Part shown: positions 46,492 through 54,336 of the stretch, piece after piece | Layout: every line of letters begins with the position of its first letter | Position numbering within the stretch: the stretch's first letter is position 1 | NCBI GenBank assembly: GCA_964632485.1 | Contig: CAZWDO010000023.1 | Location: forward strand, 1-57,855 | Length of the DNA: 57,855 bases | Source: CAZWDO01 sp964632485 [NCBI: uncultured bacterium] | GTDB lineage: Bacteria > JAGOEH01 | Reading direction: 5' to 3' | Notes under the pieces: model-generated | Seen by the model: only the letters and a program-made list of their open reading frames with translations | Told to the model about the DNA's origin: nothing | Databases searched by the model: none | Translations under genes and position numbers: made by a program

Positions 46492-46584
46492 AACAAAAAT
46501 AGTTCCCAAATCCACACCCTTGAAAAACTACGGAATACATTGTTGCCGAAGTTGATGAGCGGAGAAGTGAGGATAAGTTCCTGA
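46492..46584 (+). pseudogene. hsdS: C-terminal remnant of a type I restriction specificity subunit (HsdS)
   Basis: The frame from 46492 reads NKNSSQIHTLEKLRNTLLPK then LMSGEVRISS and a stop at 46582-46584. The string KLRNTLLPKLMSGEVRI is the hallmark end of HsdS proteins, where the last conserved helix closes the second target-recognition half. Everything before it is missing, cut off by a stop at 46489. HsdS gives type I restriction enzymes their DNA target; only ~30 residues remain of ~400, so no R-M function is left here. It overlaps the upstream open frame of the GHKL gene. Confidence 0.85.
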
Positions 46585-46667
46585 GCAAATTTACACTTAG
46601 TAATATAGACACCTCTTTTGAAAGTTATCAACAGATTATCAATCTATACAACGAAAATAAAGACCGT

Positions 46668-47444
46668 GTGTTTGATAACATTGAAGTTTATTTTCGTCAA
46701 TGGTTTACAGCTAATTTATGCGCTCCACTTGGAGGCATTTTGGATCAGTTGATACAGGGTTTGAATACGATTTATATCAGTTCAATTCCAACTAATATAC
46801 AAACCATTCTTCAAAAAAATAATTTTCTGTCTTATTTCGGATACGATAGTGAATTGGATATAAACCGTACCACTATAAAATATCTAAAACTTAAACCCAC
46901 AGATAGCAGGTTTTTTCATAGGTATGTAGTGGAAGAACTATTGAATCGTCCTGAATTACCTTTAATGTCATCTCCATTAAAGAAAAAAATCACCGAATCT
47001 ATCTATGAAATTTTTGTTAATGCTCAAATCCATAGCGAGACAGGTTTTATTTATACTTGCGGGCAATTCTTTCCCAAAAAACATACGATTGAATTTACCG
47101 TTACTGATGTTGGAATTGGGTTTAAAAAGCGGGTCAATAACAGATTTGCCAGCAATCTTTCTTCGGTACAGGCTATACGATGGGCGATAAAAGACGGAAA
47201 TTCTACCAAACAGGGTATTTCTGGCGGTATTGGTTTAGCTATCCTCAGAGAATTTATTATCAAAAATAGTGGTAAAATTCAAATTATCAGTGACGATGGA
47301 TTTTATCAGCTTGATTCCGAAGGAGAACAAACAAGATTATTTTTGGGTTCTTTCCCCGGAACAATTATCAATATGCAATTTAGAACAGATGATACGGCAT
47401 CCTATTTTCTGAATAGTGAAAATATGCCGGATGATATTTTTTAG
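46668..47444 (+). CDS. GHKL (histidine-kinase-like) ATPase, first gene of a GHKL-STAS-PIN operon
   Basis: 258 aa from GTG 46668. The ATPase fold is seen at ~90-240: ESIYEIFVNAQIHSETG (N box, Glu and Asn), TVTDVGIGF (G1 box), GGIGLAILREFI (G2 box), then a final strand GTIINMQFR. No phospho-His domain is present, so it is a stand-alone ATPase like anti-sigma kinases of the SpoIIAB/RsbW group. The true N-terminus is uncertain: the same frame is open back to 46524 with coding-like sequence (NIDTSFESYQQIINLYNENK) but no ATG, and overlaps the HsdS remnant. The next gene starts 14 bases after the stop. Clearly AT-rich. Confidence 0.8.
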   Translation: MFDNIEVYFRQWFTANLCAPLGGILDQLIQGLNTIYISSIPTNIQTILQKNNFLSYFGYDSELDINRTTIKYLKLKPTDSRFFHRYVVEELLNRPELPLMSSPLKKKITESIYEIFVNAQIHSETGFIYTCGQFFPKKHTIEFTVTDVGIGFKKRVNNRFASNLSSVQAIRWAIKDGNSTKQGISGGIGLAILREFIIKNSGKIQIISDDGFYQLDSEGEQTRLFLGSFPGTIINMQFRTDDTASYFLNSENMPDDIF

Positions 47445-47458
47445 AGAGGAGTTTTACA

Positions 47459-47806
47459 ATGCAAGAAATTAATATCAGCGTATTTAATACAGTAGGTAAT
47501 CGTTTTTGTGTTGAGTCTGACGATGGACAAAACGTTTACAATTTAATTCAGAAAGCCCTTCAGGAAGGGAAAAAAGTCAAACTCTCTTTTCAGAATATAG
47601 AGATGTTGACATCTGCCTTTTTGAATACCGCCATCGGGCAGCTTTATCGGGATTTTTCCGAGGATAAAATTAAAAACAGTTTAACGGTAGAATATTTATC
47701 ACCCGAAGATAAAGTTTTATTCAAAAGGGTAACCACAACCGCTAAACTTTACTATAAAGACCCGGAAAGAATGCAGAATTCCATTAAAGAAATTTTAGGA
47801 GAATAA
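47459..47806 (+). CDS. STAS-like protein (DUF4325 type)
   Basis: 115 aa. The pattern of a beta strand, VKLSFQNIEMLTSAFLNTAI (about 42-61), then a helix and LTVEYLSPEDKVLFKRV matches the STAS-like DUF4325 family. SpoIIAA-type STAS proteins are anti-anti-sigma factors and are phosphorylated by GHKL kinases on a Ser or Thr at the position of Thr52/Ser53 in LTSAF. That is an inference here. GAGAGGAGTTTTACA provides the ribosome site. It lies between the GHKL and PIN genes, with 14 and 2 bases to its neighbours, so all three are in one transcript. Confidence 0.82.
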   Translation: MQEINISVFNTVGNRFCVESDDGQNVYNLIQKALQEGKKVKLSFQNIEMLTSAFLNTAIGQLYRDFSEDKIKNSLTVEYLSPEDKVLFKRVTTTAKLYYKDPERMQNSIKEILGE

Positions 47807-47808
47807 TC

Positions 47809-48354
47809 ATGGCAAAACGTTATAATCTGACTGAAATATTTCGGTTGAGTAAAAAACGTATTTTCTTTGATGCCAACATTCTGATTTATCTTTTTTGGCC
47901 CACCAATAGTTCCTGGGAAAGGCAATATTCAACCATTTACAATCGCCTTCTACAACAAAAAAATGATATGGTTGTAGATTTCATCGTTATTTCTGAAGTG
48001 ATTAATCGAGCAATCAGATTTGAATATGATAATTATTGTGAGCAGAATAACATTCCCAAAGATGATTTACCATTCAAGGCATATCGGGATAATCAGGAGG
48101 GGCAGGAAGCTTTAGACGATATTTATCAGATAGTAAAAAGAAAAATTGTTAATAAATTTACGATTGCTGGTAAATCATTCACTAAAACAGATATTGAAGG
48201 TTTTCTGCAAAATGATGGTTTAGATTTTTCCGATAAAGGCATTGCTGCTCTTTGTAAAGAAAATGATTTTGTTCTTCTGACCAACGATAAAGATTTTGCA
48301 ACTGTCAATGTGGAACTTTTAACATCCAACCCGGTGTTATTGATAACGCCATGA
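47809..48354 (+). CDS. PIN-domain ribonuclease
   Basis: 181 aa, a PIN fold with the usual acidic residues: Asp in IFFDANILIY (~21), Glu in VISEVINR (~65), Asp in GLDFSDKGIAAL (~144) and Asp in LLTNDKDFATV (~163-165). PIN proteins cut RNA with a bound metal ion and often act as VapC-type toxins. This is longer than VapC (~130 aa), with an inserted helical region at ~75-130. The ATG is 2 bases after the STAS-like stop, with AGGAGAAT before it, so translation is probably coupled. No VapB-like antitoxin is next to it; the GHKL/STAS pair may take that part. Confidence 0.85.
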   Translation: MAKRYNLTEIFRLSKKRIFFDANILIYLFWPTNSSWERQYSTIYNRLLQQKNDMVVDFIVISEVINRAIRFEYDNYCEQNNIPKDDLPFKAYRDNQEGQEALDDIYQIVKRKIVNKFTIAGKSFTKTDIEGFLQNDGLDFSDKGIAALCKENDFVLLTNDKDFATVNVELLTSNPVLLITP

Positions 48355-48409
48355 TAAAAACATCGATCCGCTATCGAAAATTTGTATGCAATAGAACTGC
48401 TGGAAAAAA

Positions 48410-48532
48410 ATGGGCGATGGATACGTTTACACACCAGATATCGCCCCAGATAGCGAACCACCCGTGCGTCAATCCTTTGAAGATATTCTGTACAAACTTC
48501 ATAAGTTCTGGTTACCGGGGGAATATTGGTGA
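48410..48532 (+). pseudogene. 3' fragment of an unknown gene ending at a terminator
   Basis: From ATG 48410, 40 residues: MGDGYVYTPDIAPDSEPPVR, then QSFEDILYKLHKFW and a stop 10 bases before the terminator. An upstream frame (NLYAIELLEKN) seems to join it at an A7 run near 48404-48410, a likely frameshift point. The short frame looks protein-like and its placement before a terminator suggests a native gene end. No family recognised. Confidence 0.4.
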
Positions 48533-48542
48533 TCCCGCCAAT

Positions 48543-48588
48543 AAAAGGTTAACTGGGGCTACCGGATGAGCCCCGGTTAACCTTTTTT
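48543..48588 (+). terminator. Strong rho-independent terminator
   Basis: AAAAGGTTAACTGGGGCT, an 8-base loop, then AGCCCCGGTTAACC followed by T6. The arms pair over about 17 bases with one mismatch, and the T-run completes it. It would stop transcription coming from the GHKL-STAS-PIN operon 190 bases upstream. Confidence 0.85.
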
Positions 48589-48696
48589 GCCCGTGACTAT
48601 AGTTTTGGCTTTACTATTGTTGTTCTAACCAACGTTGATCACCCTTTAGTCGCTGAGATAGGAAACGAAATTCTCAAGATACTTGGGTTAGAATAG
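48586..48696 (+). pseudogene. C-terminal remnant of a serine hydrolase (beta-lactamase-related)
   Basis: A frame with no start reads FARDYSFGFTIVVLTNVDHP then LVAEIGNEILKILGLE and a stop. The GFTIVVLTN strand followed by a terminal helix is typical for the end of penicillin-binding-protein/class C beta-lactamase-like serine hydrolases (~350-500 aa). The catalytic part is entirely missing. It begins in the right arm of the terminator, so it was joined there by rearrangement. Confidence 0.6.
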
Positions 48697-48729
48697 CATT
48701 TGCAGCTTTAAACAAAAAGCTTGATCAAA

Positions 48730-48936
48730 ATGAAAAAATATTTCTTCCTGTTTTGTATTTTTATCATTACTTCTTATTCAATTGTTGCCCAGTAACTATT
48801 TGATGCAATCCGAAATATAGTTTTTCATTATTTTACTCGTATAGAAGATAAAGAAAGTAAAATCGTAATAATCATCCAACAACTGCTTCAACCTGATATT
48901 CTCTTTGTCACATTTTGCGCTGTCGCATCGCTCTAG
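48730..48936 (+). pseudogene. Secreted-protein gene cut just after its signal peptide
   Basis: The ATG at 48730 opens MKKYFFLFCIFIITSYSIVAQ, a typical signal peptide ending at a VAQ cleavage site, and the very next codon is TAA (48793). The frame stays open beyond it for another 46 codons (LFDAIRNIVFHYFTRIEDK, then VIIIQQLLQ). A CAA-to-TAA change would explain it. The mature part does not reach the length of a domain and ends in debris. Confidence 0.5.
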
Positions 48937-49093
48937 TTGCCCATCAGCTTACCCGTGACGATCAGGGAACGTAGTCAGGAGATTACTTCTGATGAAGTTG
49001 CAACGGAAAAGCGCGGGTGCCAGAGGAAGTCGATCTAGGTAAAGCATCCTCTTGGACCCCCCGCAAAAAATCCGTATTGGGTGCGGCTTTTTT

Positions 49094-49582
49094 GTTCACT
49101 TCATCGGGATTCCGATGATCTTTCATAGTCGAGAGTTTCTCGAAGACGACTGGTTTAGCGACGATGCCCGGTTAGACTGGTCGAAGAAAGGACGCTTCGC
49201 GGGCATTTTTCGATTGTACCAGTATCTGATCCGCTTAAGGCTAAATCGCGAAGGACGCGCTCTGAAACTCTGCGGACAAGAACTCAGCCTATAGTATGTA
49301 AACCATGAGAGCAAGATTGTGGCTTATCACCGATGGTAACTTGTTGGACCAGCTAAGCGTTATCACGTTGGCCAATCTCTCCGCGCAACCTCAGCGGGGC
49401 TTTAATATTGGATTCCAGTCAAAAGGGGGAAGGTTTGCGATGGCTAACTTCGTTCTGGGCGTCTCTTCAGGCTTTAATATTGGATTCCCGTCAAAAGTGG
49501 GATGGTTTGCGCGGTTCAACAGCGATAGCAAGAACTATGACAACTGGGTCTTAATGGTTATTTTCAAAAGAAAGGATCAATG
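49094..49582 (+). pseudogene. Degenerate GH13 (alpha-amylase/branching-enzyme-like) C-terminal part
   Basis: Three frames in order match the end of a GH13 enzyme: IPMIFHSREFLEDDWFSDDA plus RLDWSKKGRF, AGIFRLYQYLIRLRLN (49094-49294); NHESKIVAYHRW (49301-49336, stop at 49337); and ITLANLSAQPQRGFNIGF... FARFNSDSKNYDN in the frame ending at 49583. This is the last part of the barrel plus the C-terminal beta-sandwich of a 1,4-alpha-glucan branching enzyme or similar. Frame changes and a stop break it, and the active site is absent. A 72-base tandem duplication lies inside the last part (see repeat at 49399-49511). Confidence 0.75.
49399..49511 (+). repeat. Two 41-base direct repeats, 72-base period
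   Basis: Bases 49399-49439 and 49471-49511 match at 38 of 41 positions, starting GCTTTAATATTGGATTCC. The 72-base offset equals 24 codons, so the duplication keeps the frame and doubles a GFNIGF beta-strand unit in the GH13 remnant. The sequence before each copy (TTGGCCAATC, ATGGCTAACT) is also similar. Confidence 0.8.
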
Positions 49583-49583
49583 A

Positions 49584-49889
49584 ATGATGACCAATGTTTT
49601 AACTGTAGAAATGGTGGATGATGCCGGGCGCTTTAAGCAGCGTCTGGGCATTTTTTTATGTGTGTTTTACGCTCTGGTCTATGCAGGCTTTGTCGTCATC
49701 TCTGTTTATGACGTAACTCTCATGGATACGATCATGCCTTTCGGATTGAATCTGGCAGCTTTTTACGGGCTGGGGCTGATTGTGTTTGCTTTGTTACTGG
49801 CTATGTTGTATAGCAGGGCTTGTACGTTAAAGGAAAGAAGTGTCTGCCCGAAAGCGGATGTTATCACTAAGGAGGGAATTGACGCATGA
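49584..49889 (+). CDS. DUF485 membrane protein, small partner of a sodium:solute symporter
   Basis: 101 aa with two hydrophobic helices (~22-45, ~55-80). RFKQRLGIFLCVFYALVYAG and FGLNLAAFYGLGLIVFALLL are the two helices of DUF485 (YjcH) proteins. These small proteins pair with acetate/solute symporters of the ActP type. AAAGGATCAATGA lies before ATG-ATG at 49584/49587. Its stop overlaps the start of the symporter gene by 4 bases (ATGA). Its partner is frameshifted, so this protein may lack its function. Confidence 0.88.
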   Translation: MMTNVLTVEMVDDAGRFKQRLGIFLCVFYALVYAGFVVISVYDVTLMDTIMPFGLNLAAFYGLGLIVFALLLAMLYSRACTLKERSVCPKADVITKEGIDA

Positions 49890-52054
49890 CTTCTATTTTA
49901 ATTTTTGTAGGATTCGTATTATTTTTGTTTTGGTTGTCCTGGTTTTTAGGGAGGAAATCCCAGACTGAGGATGGATTTTTTGTAGCAGGTGGTCAGATTC
50001 ATTGGTTTATCAATGGTATTGCGTTGACCGGAGGGTATCTTTCGGCAGCGTCGTTTTTAGGTATTTGCGGGATGATTGCCTTCAAAGGCTTTGACGGATA
50101 TCTGTATTCCATTGGTTTTCTTTCTGGATGGGTAGTTGCTCTTTTTGTGGTAGCAGAACCTTTGCGGCGTTTAGGTAAGTACACCTTTGCTGATGCCCTG
50201 GAATCTCGATTTCAGTCCAGGACTATCCATCTGGCAGCCGGAATTAGCACTCTGGTTATCTGTATGTGCTATCTGGTCCCACAGATGGTAGGAGCAGGCG
50301 TTTTGATAGAGCCTTTGCTGGGCATCTCACATCACTGGGGCGTGATCCTGGTGGGAACAGTGGTGATTGTAGTGGTTGCCAGCGCTGGCATGTCTTCAAC
50401 CACTTATGTGCAATTCATTAAAGCGGGTATGCGGGTATGCTGATTATCTTTTCTGGCGTATTAGTAGCCGCGGTTTGCATTCGGGGACTGGAGACCACGC
50501 CGAACACAGTCAACGCCCGCGGGGAGATAGTTGCCCACTACTCGTTCCTTACACTGCCCATTGATGAAAGCAAGTCATGGGAAGAAAACCTGGCTGGAAC
50601 GCCTTATGCTTTTGTAGATATTGTAAAGGTGGCAGGCAGGAAGCTCGGTGAAGCTCCACAGAGATGGGCGCTGATGAACGAATGGGTTCCGCTGGAGAGG
50701 GGCGTCGAAGACCCTGCGACTTATTACCTGTTTCGTCATGGACAGCGTTTGCCTGCCATCCATGACCCCAATGGCGCGATTGCTGACTTGGTTATGGCTG
50801 ATACCCTGCAAGAAAAGCAGCAAATTACTATTCAAAACTTACAGGTTAAAAAAATTGATGGCACTCCCTATGCGCTGTTAAAAAAGCTGGTGGCTGTTCG
50901 ATAATATTGCAAAGGGAACTGCAGCTCTGCGGGAAGCTCAGAACATTACAAAATCTTTCCATGGCGATATGTTTATCAATGGTCTGCCTTCCGGTGGGAG
51001 TAATATGTTGGCTTCCATGGGGCGCATTGTCAGATTTGGCTCACGAAGCGGGCATGATGGTAAGGGAGGTCCCATTGGTCCCTTACGGCTGTTATCAGTT
51101 TTTGCAGATCCCGAAACAGAAGTTGAATTGCCTCGAAGTACAACTATTCGCTATGGGGATGACAATGTTACCCTGTACTACCATAAGTTGATTACTGGCA
51201 ATGAACTTATGAGGCCCGGCGGCCATTTTGATATCGCTAAAAATAGCCCATGGGGCAGGCTGGATTTCATCTCTCTTATGATAGCGCTGTTTTTCGGAAC
51301 GGCGGCTCTTCCTCATGTTTTAATCCGTTATTACACTGTTCGTGATTCTACCGCTGCCCGTCGTTCAACTATCGTCGCCATCTCGGCGATTGGTTTGTTT
51401 TATATCCTGACGCTTTTTTTGGGTCTTGGAGCCATCGCAAACGGTGTTTTGAATCCCCTGACCGAAAATATGTTGGCGCCACTCTTAGCTCGAAGTTTCG
51501 GAGGAGCGCTTTTTGCTATCATTACCGCCCTGGCTTTCGCTACGGTATTAGGAACTGTATCCGGGCTGATTGTCGCCGCCTCGGGCGCAGTGGCTAATGA
51601 TTTGATGGACAAGTTCTTTAAAATGGAGATGAGCGGAAAATCAAAGGTTTTCGCTGCTAAGCTTACAGCTATTATAGTGGGCGCTATCTCCGTGGCGCTG
51701 GGCATCCTGTTCCAGGGAGTGAACGTAGGTTTTCTGGTGGGATTGGCTTTTGCAGTAGCTGCATCGGCAAATTTTCCCTCCATTATTATGATTTTATTCT
51801 GGAAACGAACATCGGCAGCCGGAATAGTTTCTTCAATTTTTGTTGGCGCTACGGTCTCTATGGGGATTATTCTGGCGGGACCCGATATGTTTAAACTCTA
51901 CGGATTCTCCAGCGCGGATGCTTGGTTTCCTATGGGGCAACCGGCAATTATTTCTATGCCCCTAAGTTTTCTGACCCTCATTTTGGTATCTCTAATGACT
52001 CCACAAGGAAGAGCGAATAGTAAATTTGTTCGTTCTGAGGGAGAAATTGGGTAG
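49886..52054 (+). pseudogene. Sodium:solute symporter gene broken by two frameshifts
   Basis: Three frames together give one symporter of about 700 residues. Part 1 (49886-50443) has SSS helices and the GRKSQTEDGFFVAGGQIHWF start. Part 2 (50437-50904) continues with MLIIFSGVLVAAV and a long hydrophilic loop. Part 3 (~50910-52054) continues from DNIAKGTAALREAQNIT to the end of the SSS fold. The first break is a tandem duplication of GCGGGTAT (50423-50438); without it the frame reads on as KAGMLIIFSG. The second is near 50895 (VAVR-stop against LFDNIAKG). The two shifts add to a multiple of three. ActP/VC_2705-like by layout. Sequencing error is possible but two independent shifts in one gene favour real loss. 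Confidence 0.8.
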
Positions 52055-52212
52055 TATTATCTAAATTTTGAGAGTTATCTGTTAGTCAATCAAAGCGTTA
52101 ATAAAAATTTTAAAAATGTAAAGGCGCAAGTCCGTTTGTTACTTGTTTGGAGTCACTATACCCAGCAAGGTAGCTTGATTTCTTACTATAAAATTTTGTG
52201 GAGGCAATAACT

Positions 52213-52857
52213 ATGAGAGTATCATCTTTTTTTGTCGTTATGATCCTTTGTTCAGGTAATTTCATGGCCTATTCTCAAGAAGGTAATGATCGCAATACTA
52301 TTATAACTAATTTATCCGGCGCTCACTCTGTTTATTTTAGCGCCGGTTTTAAGATGAATTCCAGTACTTCTGCAAGCGTATCAACATTAGAAGTAAAAAC
52401 TGAAACAAATTTCATAGGTTTCATCGGATATCAATATTGGTTTAGTAATGAGGGTGCTGTTAATTTGACTGTAGGATCATTCAGTTCTGAATCTAATGTA
52501 AGTTATATGAATATTAGTTCCAACAGTATCGTTCCAATATTATTCGGATTTAGTTATTATCCAAAAAAATTATCATTGGGTAGAGTTGGGAGAGTGCGCG
52601 TTGGCGCGAATATGGGTATTTATATGGGTAACGCTTCAAAGACTAATGTAAGTTTTGTCAATATTGGAAGTAGCGCAGTCAATGAAACCGTTTTTGGTGT
52701 TGAGCCAAATGCAGGGGTTGACTTTTTTGTTACAAACTGGTTAAGAATTGGGCCATCGATTTCTTATCATTTTATTAGTGAGTTTAAAGAAGTGATTGGG
52801 GATAGGAAAAATTACAGCGGGCCTGTATTCCTATTTAATATTGGAGTCGTCCTTTAA
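52213..52857 (+). CDS. Predicted outer-membrane beta-barrel protein
   Basis: 214 aa with a signal peptide (~1-22, ending AYSQ). The mature part alternates polar and hydrophobic residues in ~8 strands (AHSVYFSAGFKM, FIGFIGYQYWF, AVNLTVGSF, IVPILFGFSYY, RVRVGANMGIYMG, VEPNAGVDFF, LRIGPSISYHF) and ends with a Leu after VFLFNIGVV, as in OmpA-like 8-strand barrels. No domain beyond that. GTGGAGGCAATAACT precedes the ATG at 52213. Probably a surface protein with an unknown role. Confidence 0.75.
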   Translation: MRVSSFFVVMILCSGNFMAYSQEGNDRNTIITNLSGAHSVYFSAGFKMNSSTSASVSTLEVKTETNFIGFIGYQYWFSNEGAVNLTVGSFSSESNVSYMNISSNSIVPILFGFSYYPKKLSLGRVGRVRVGANMGIYMGNASKTNVSFVNIGSSAVNETVFGVEPNAGVDFFVTNWLRIGPSISYHFISEFKEVIGDRKNYSGPVFLFNIGVVL

Positions 52858-52960
52858 GATAATCGGGAATATCCGGCAAGCTGGCCTTTGCTTATAGAAT
52901 TTTCAACCAGAGGTCGCTTCAAGTTAAAAATTGTAAGTAAACTATGCTGAGATTTTAAAA

Positions 52961-53042
52961 CCTGACAATCAGAATCGGTTGTGAGGACCCTTCTTGCATG
53001 AGGATGCGCCGTCTGCATAGAATATTCTGATTGATTGTCAGG
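52961..53042. repeat. Long inverted repeat around a 48-base loop
   Basis: Left arm CCTGACAATCAGAAT (52961-52975), right arm ATTCTGATTGATTGTCAGG (53024-53042), whose reverse complement is CCTGACAATCAATCAGAAT. The arms are identical except for a 4-base ATCA duplication. The loop contains a smaller GCATG/... pair around GCATGAGGATGC. No T-run. It could be a MITE-like insertion or a structured RNA. Confidence 0.55.
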
Positions 53043-53154
53043 CAATGAATTGCCGATTCATTATCACATTGAATCCATTTTTCAGCTTGAAAAAAAAACA
53101 TCCAAATCTCTGCAGATCGGAAAATTGCCTGAGATTTTAGAAATTTTTTAAATA

Positions 53155-53182
53155 TTGACACGGAATAAAAAGTGATTATAAT
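53155..53182 (+). promoter_or_regulatory. Sigma-70-type promoter
   Basis: TTGACA (53155-53160), a 16-base spacer and TATAAT (53177-53182), a perfect match to both boxes. The gene at 53273 begins 90 bases downstream, leaving a leader of roughly 80 bases. It suggests strong, constitutive expression of that gene if the organism uses a standard housekeeping sigma factor. Confidence 0.75.
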
Positions 53183-53272
53183 GATGAATAAGAAACTCAT
53201 CGGATTGAGTCTTGTTTTTGTGTTTTTAATTCTACAGTTTAACAAGCGCCAACTAAAACAAAGGAGACGGCC

Positions 53273-54166
53273 ATGAACGTGAAAATGAATTCAAACATTC
53301 GAGCAATTGGAATGTGGATTTTGCTGCTATGCGTGATTATTCCCATGAGCAAGTTGATCGCTCAGGAAGGAAAAACAACAGCAAGCGGAAAAAGCGAACT
53401 GCTCGAATTTGTAGTACAGAGCGCTGACGGGAAGGGATATACTGTACCCGGTAAGATAAATACATTTAGTGATGGCGCCAAAGTTGGATTCAAACATAAA
53501 ACCGATGGTTTTGATTTTACAAACGATGAATTTATGTATGAAATGGAATCACCAGCTACAGGCAAAGTGAGCCATTCGTTTAAAATTGAATTTTTTCCGG
53601 GTACTGGCGGATGGTTCATTGTTGATCCAACCGAACTTTATTTCGAGAATCCGAGCGTTACGCATCTGTTTTTACAAAAGCTTTGTCAATTGCCCGCCGG
53701 TAAAACAGAATTAACGGTTAGATTTTATGCGAACAAAAAATTGCATTCTGAAGGTAAAATAACCTACATCAGCGATGGAGTGAATTCCAAGTACAAAAAG
53801 ATAATGGCAAAATTCGGCAATTTAGAGGAAGCCATGAGCGAGGCGGATAATGCGCGCCGACTGGAAGATGAAAAACAGGAGCAGGCCGAAGCCGAGCAGG
53901 AACGTAAACAAAATGCAGCGAAATATTTTTCGGTTAACATTCAAAGCATGAATCCCTCACAAACTGTTTATGTTGTGCAAATTCACAGTGGAAATCTGAA
54001 AAAGGAAGTCCAGGAAGTTTTACCTAAGAAAACGATTACGCTCGAACTCTGGCGGGGTTCTACGTATGAAATCAGAGTATATAATCAAGGGCAATCGATT
54101 GAAAATGCGCGTTTTGTGGCTACGGTTGACCAATCCAAAAATGGTAAGACATATACTGTAAAATGA
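53273..54166 (+). CDS. Secreted protein of unknown function with a coiled-coil segment
   Basis: 297 aa. The signal peptide (~8-31) ends LIAQE. Residues ~40-170 look like a beta-rich domain. Residues ~185-220 are a charged, Glu/Gln/Lys-rich coiled coil (EAMSEADNARRLEDEKQEQA). A small second beta domain (~220-297) follows. I recognise no family. AAAGGAGACGGCC lies before the ATG. A consensus promoter lies 90 bases upstream. Probably periplasmic or exported. Confidence 0.7.
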   Translation: MNVKMNSNIRAIGMWILLLCVIIPMSKLIAQEGKTTASGKSELLEFVVQSADGKGYTVPGKINTFSDGAKVGFKHKTDGFDFTNDEFMYEMESPATGKVSHSFKIEFFPGTGGWFIVDPTELYFENPSVTHLFLQKLCQLPAGKTELTVRFYANKKLHSEGKITYISDGVNSKYKKIMAKFGNLEEAMSEADNARRLEDEKQEQAEAEQERKQNAAKYFSVNIQSMNPSQTVYVVQIHSGNLKKEVQEVLPKKTITLELWRGSTYEIRVYNQGQSIENARFVATVDQSKNGKTYTVK

Positions 54167-54336
54167 TTAGAAATATCAAAAATGACCGGTTTGCTACGCT
54201 TTGCGGTATAGAACTTCTCAAGGTTGAACCTGGATATGCGGTAGCTTTTCTTAATTTTTTATTTCCATAGGAAGGGTTTCTTTGAGAACAGCGATAGATA
54301 GTAAATTAAAGGAATTGATGGAATGTTGAGACATAA

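Larger units (their letters stand above)
52858..53272. other. 415-base gap with inverted repeat and promoter
   Basis: No gene. It holds an inverted repeat at 52961-53042 and a consensus promoter at 53155-53182, both listed separately. A small frame MMNKKLIGLSLVFVFLILQF at 53181 ends inside the next start; it would begin upstream of the expected transcript start, so it is not called. Confidence 0.6.

Noticed and set aside
49050-49100. Terminator from CCGCA ... TGCGG plus T-run near 49064-49094
   Set aside because: The stem is only five bases with a large loop, and it lies at the edge of the GH13 remnant; too weak to call.
53181-53275. Small hydrophobic peptide frame before the 53273 gene
   Set aside because: Its ATG overlaps the -10 box, so it would not be in the transcript from that promoter.
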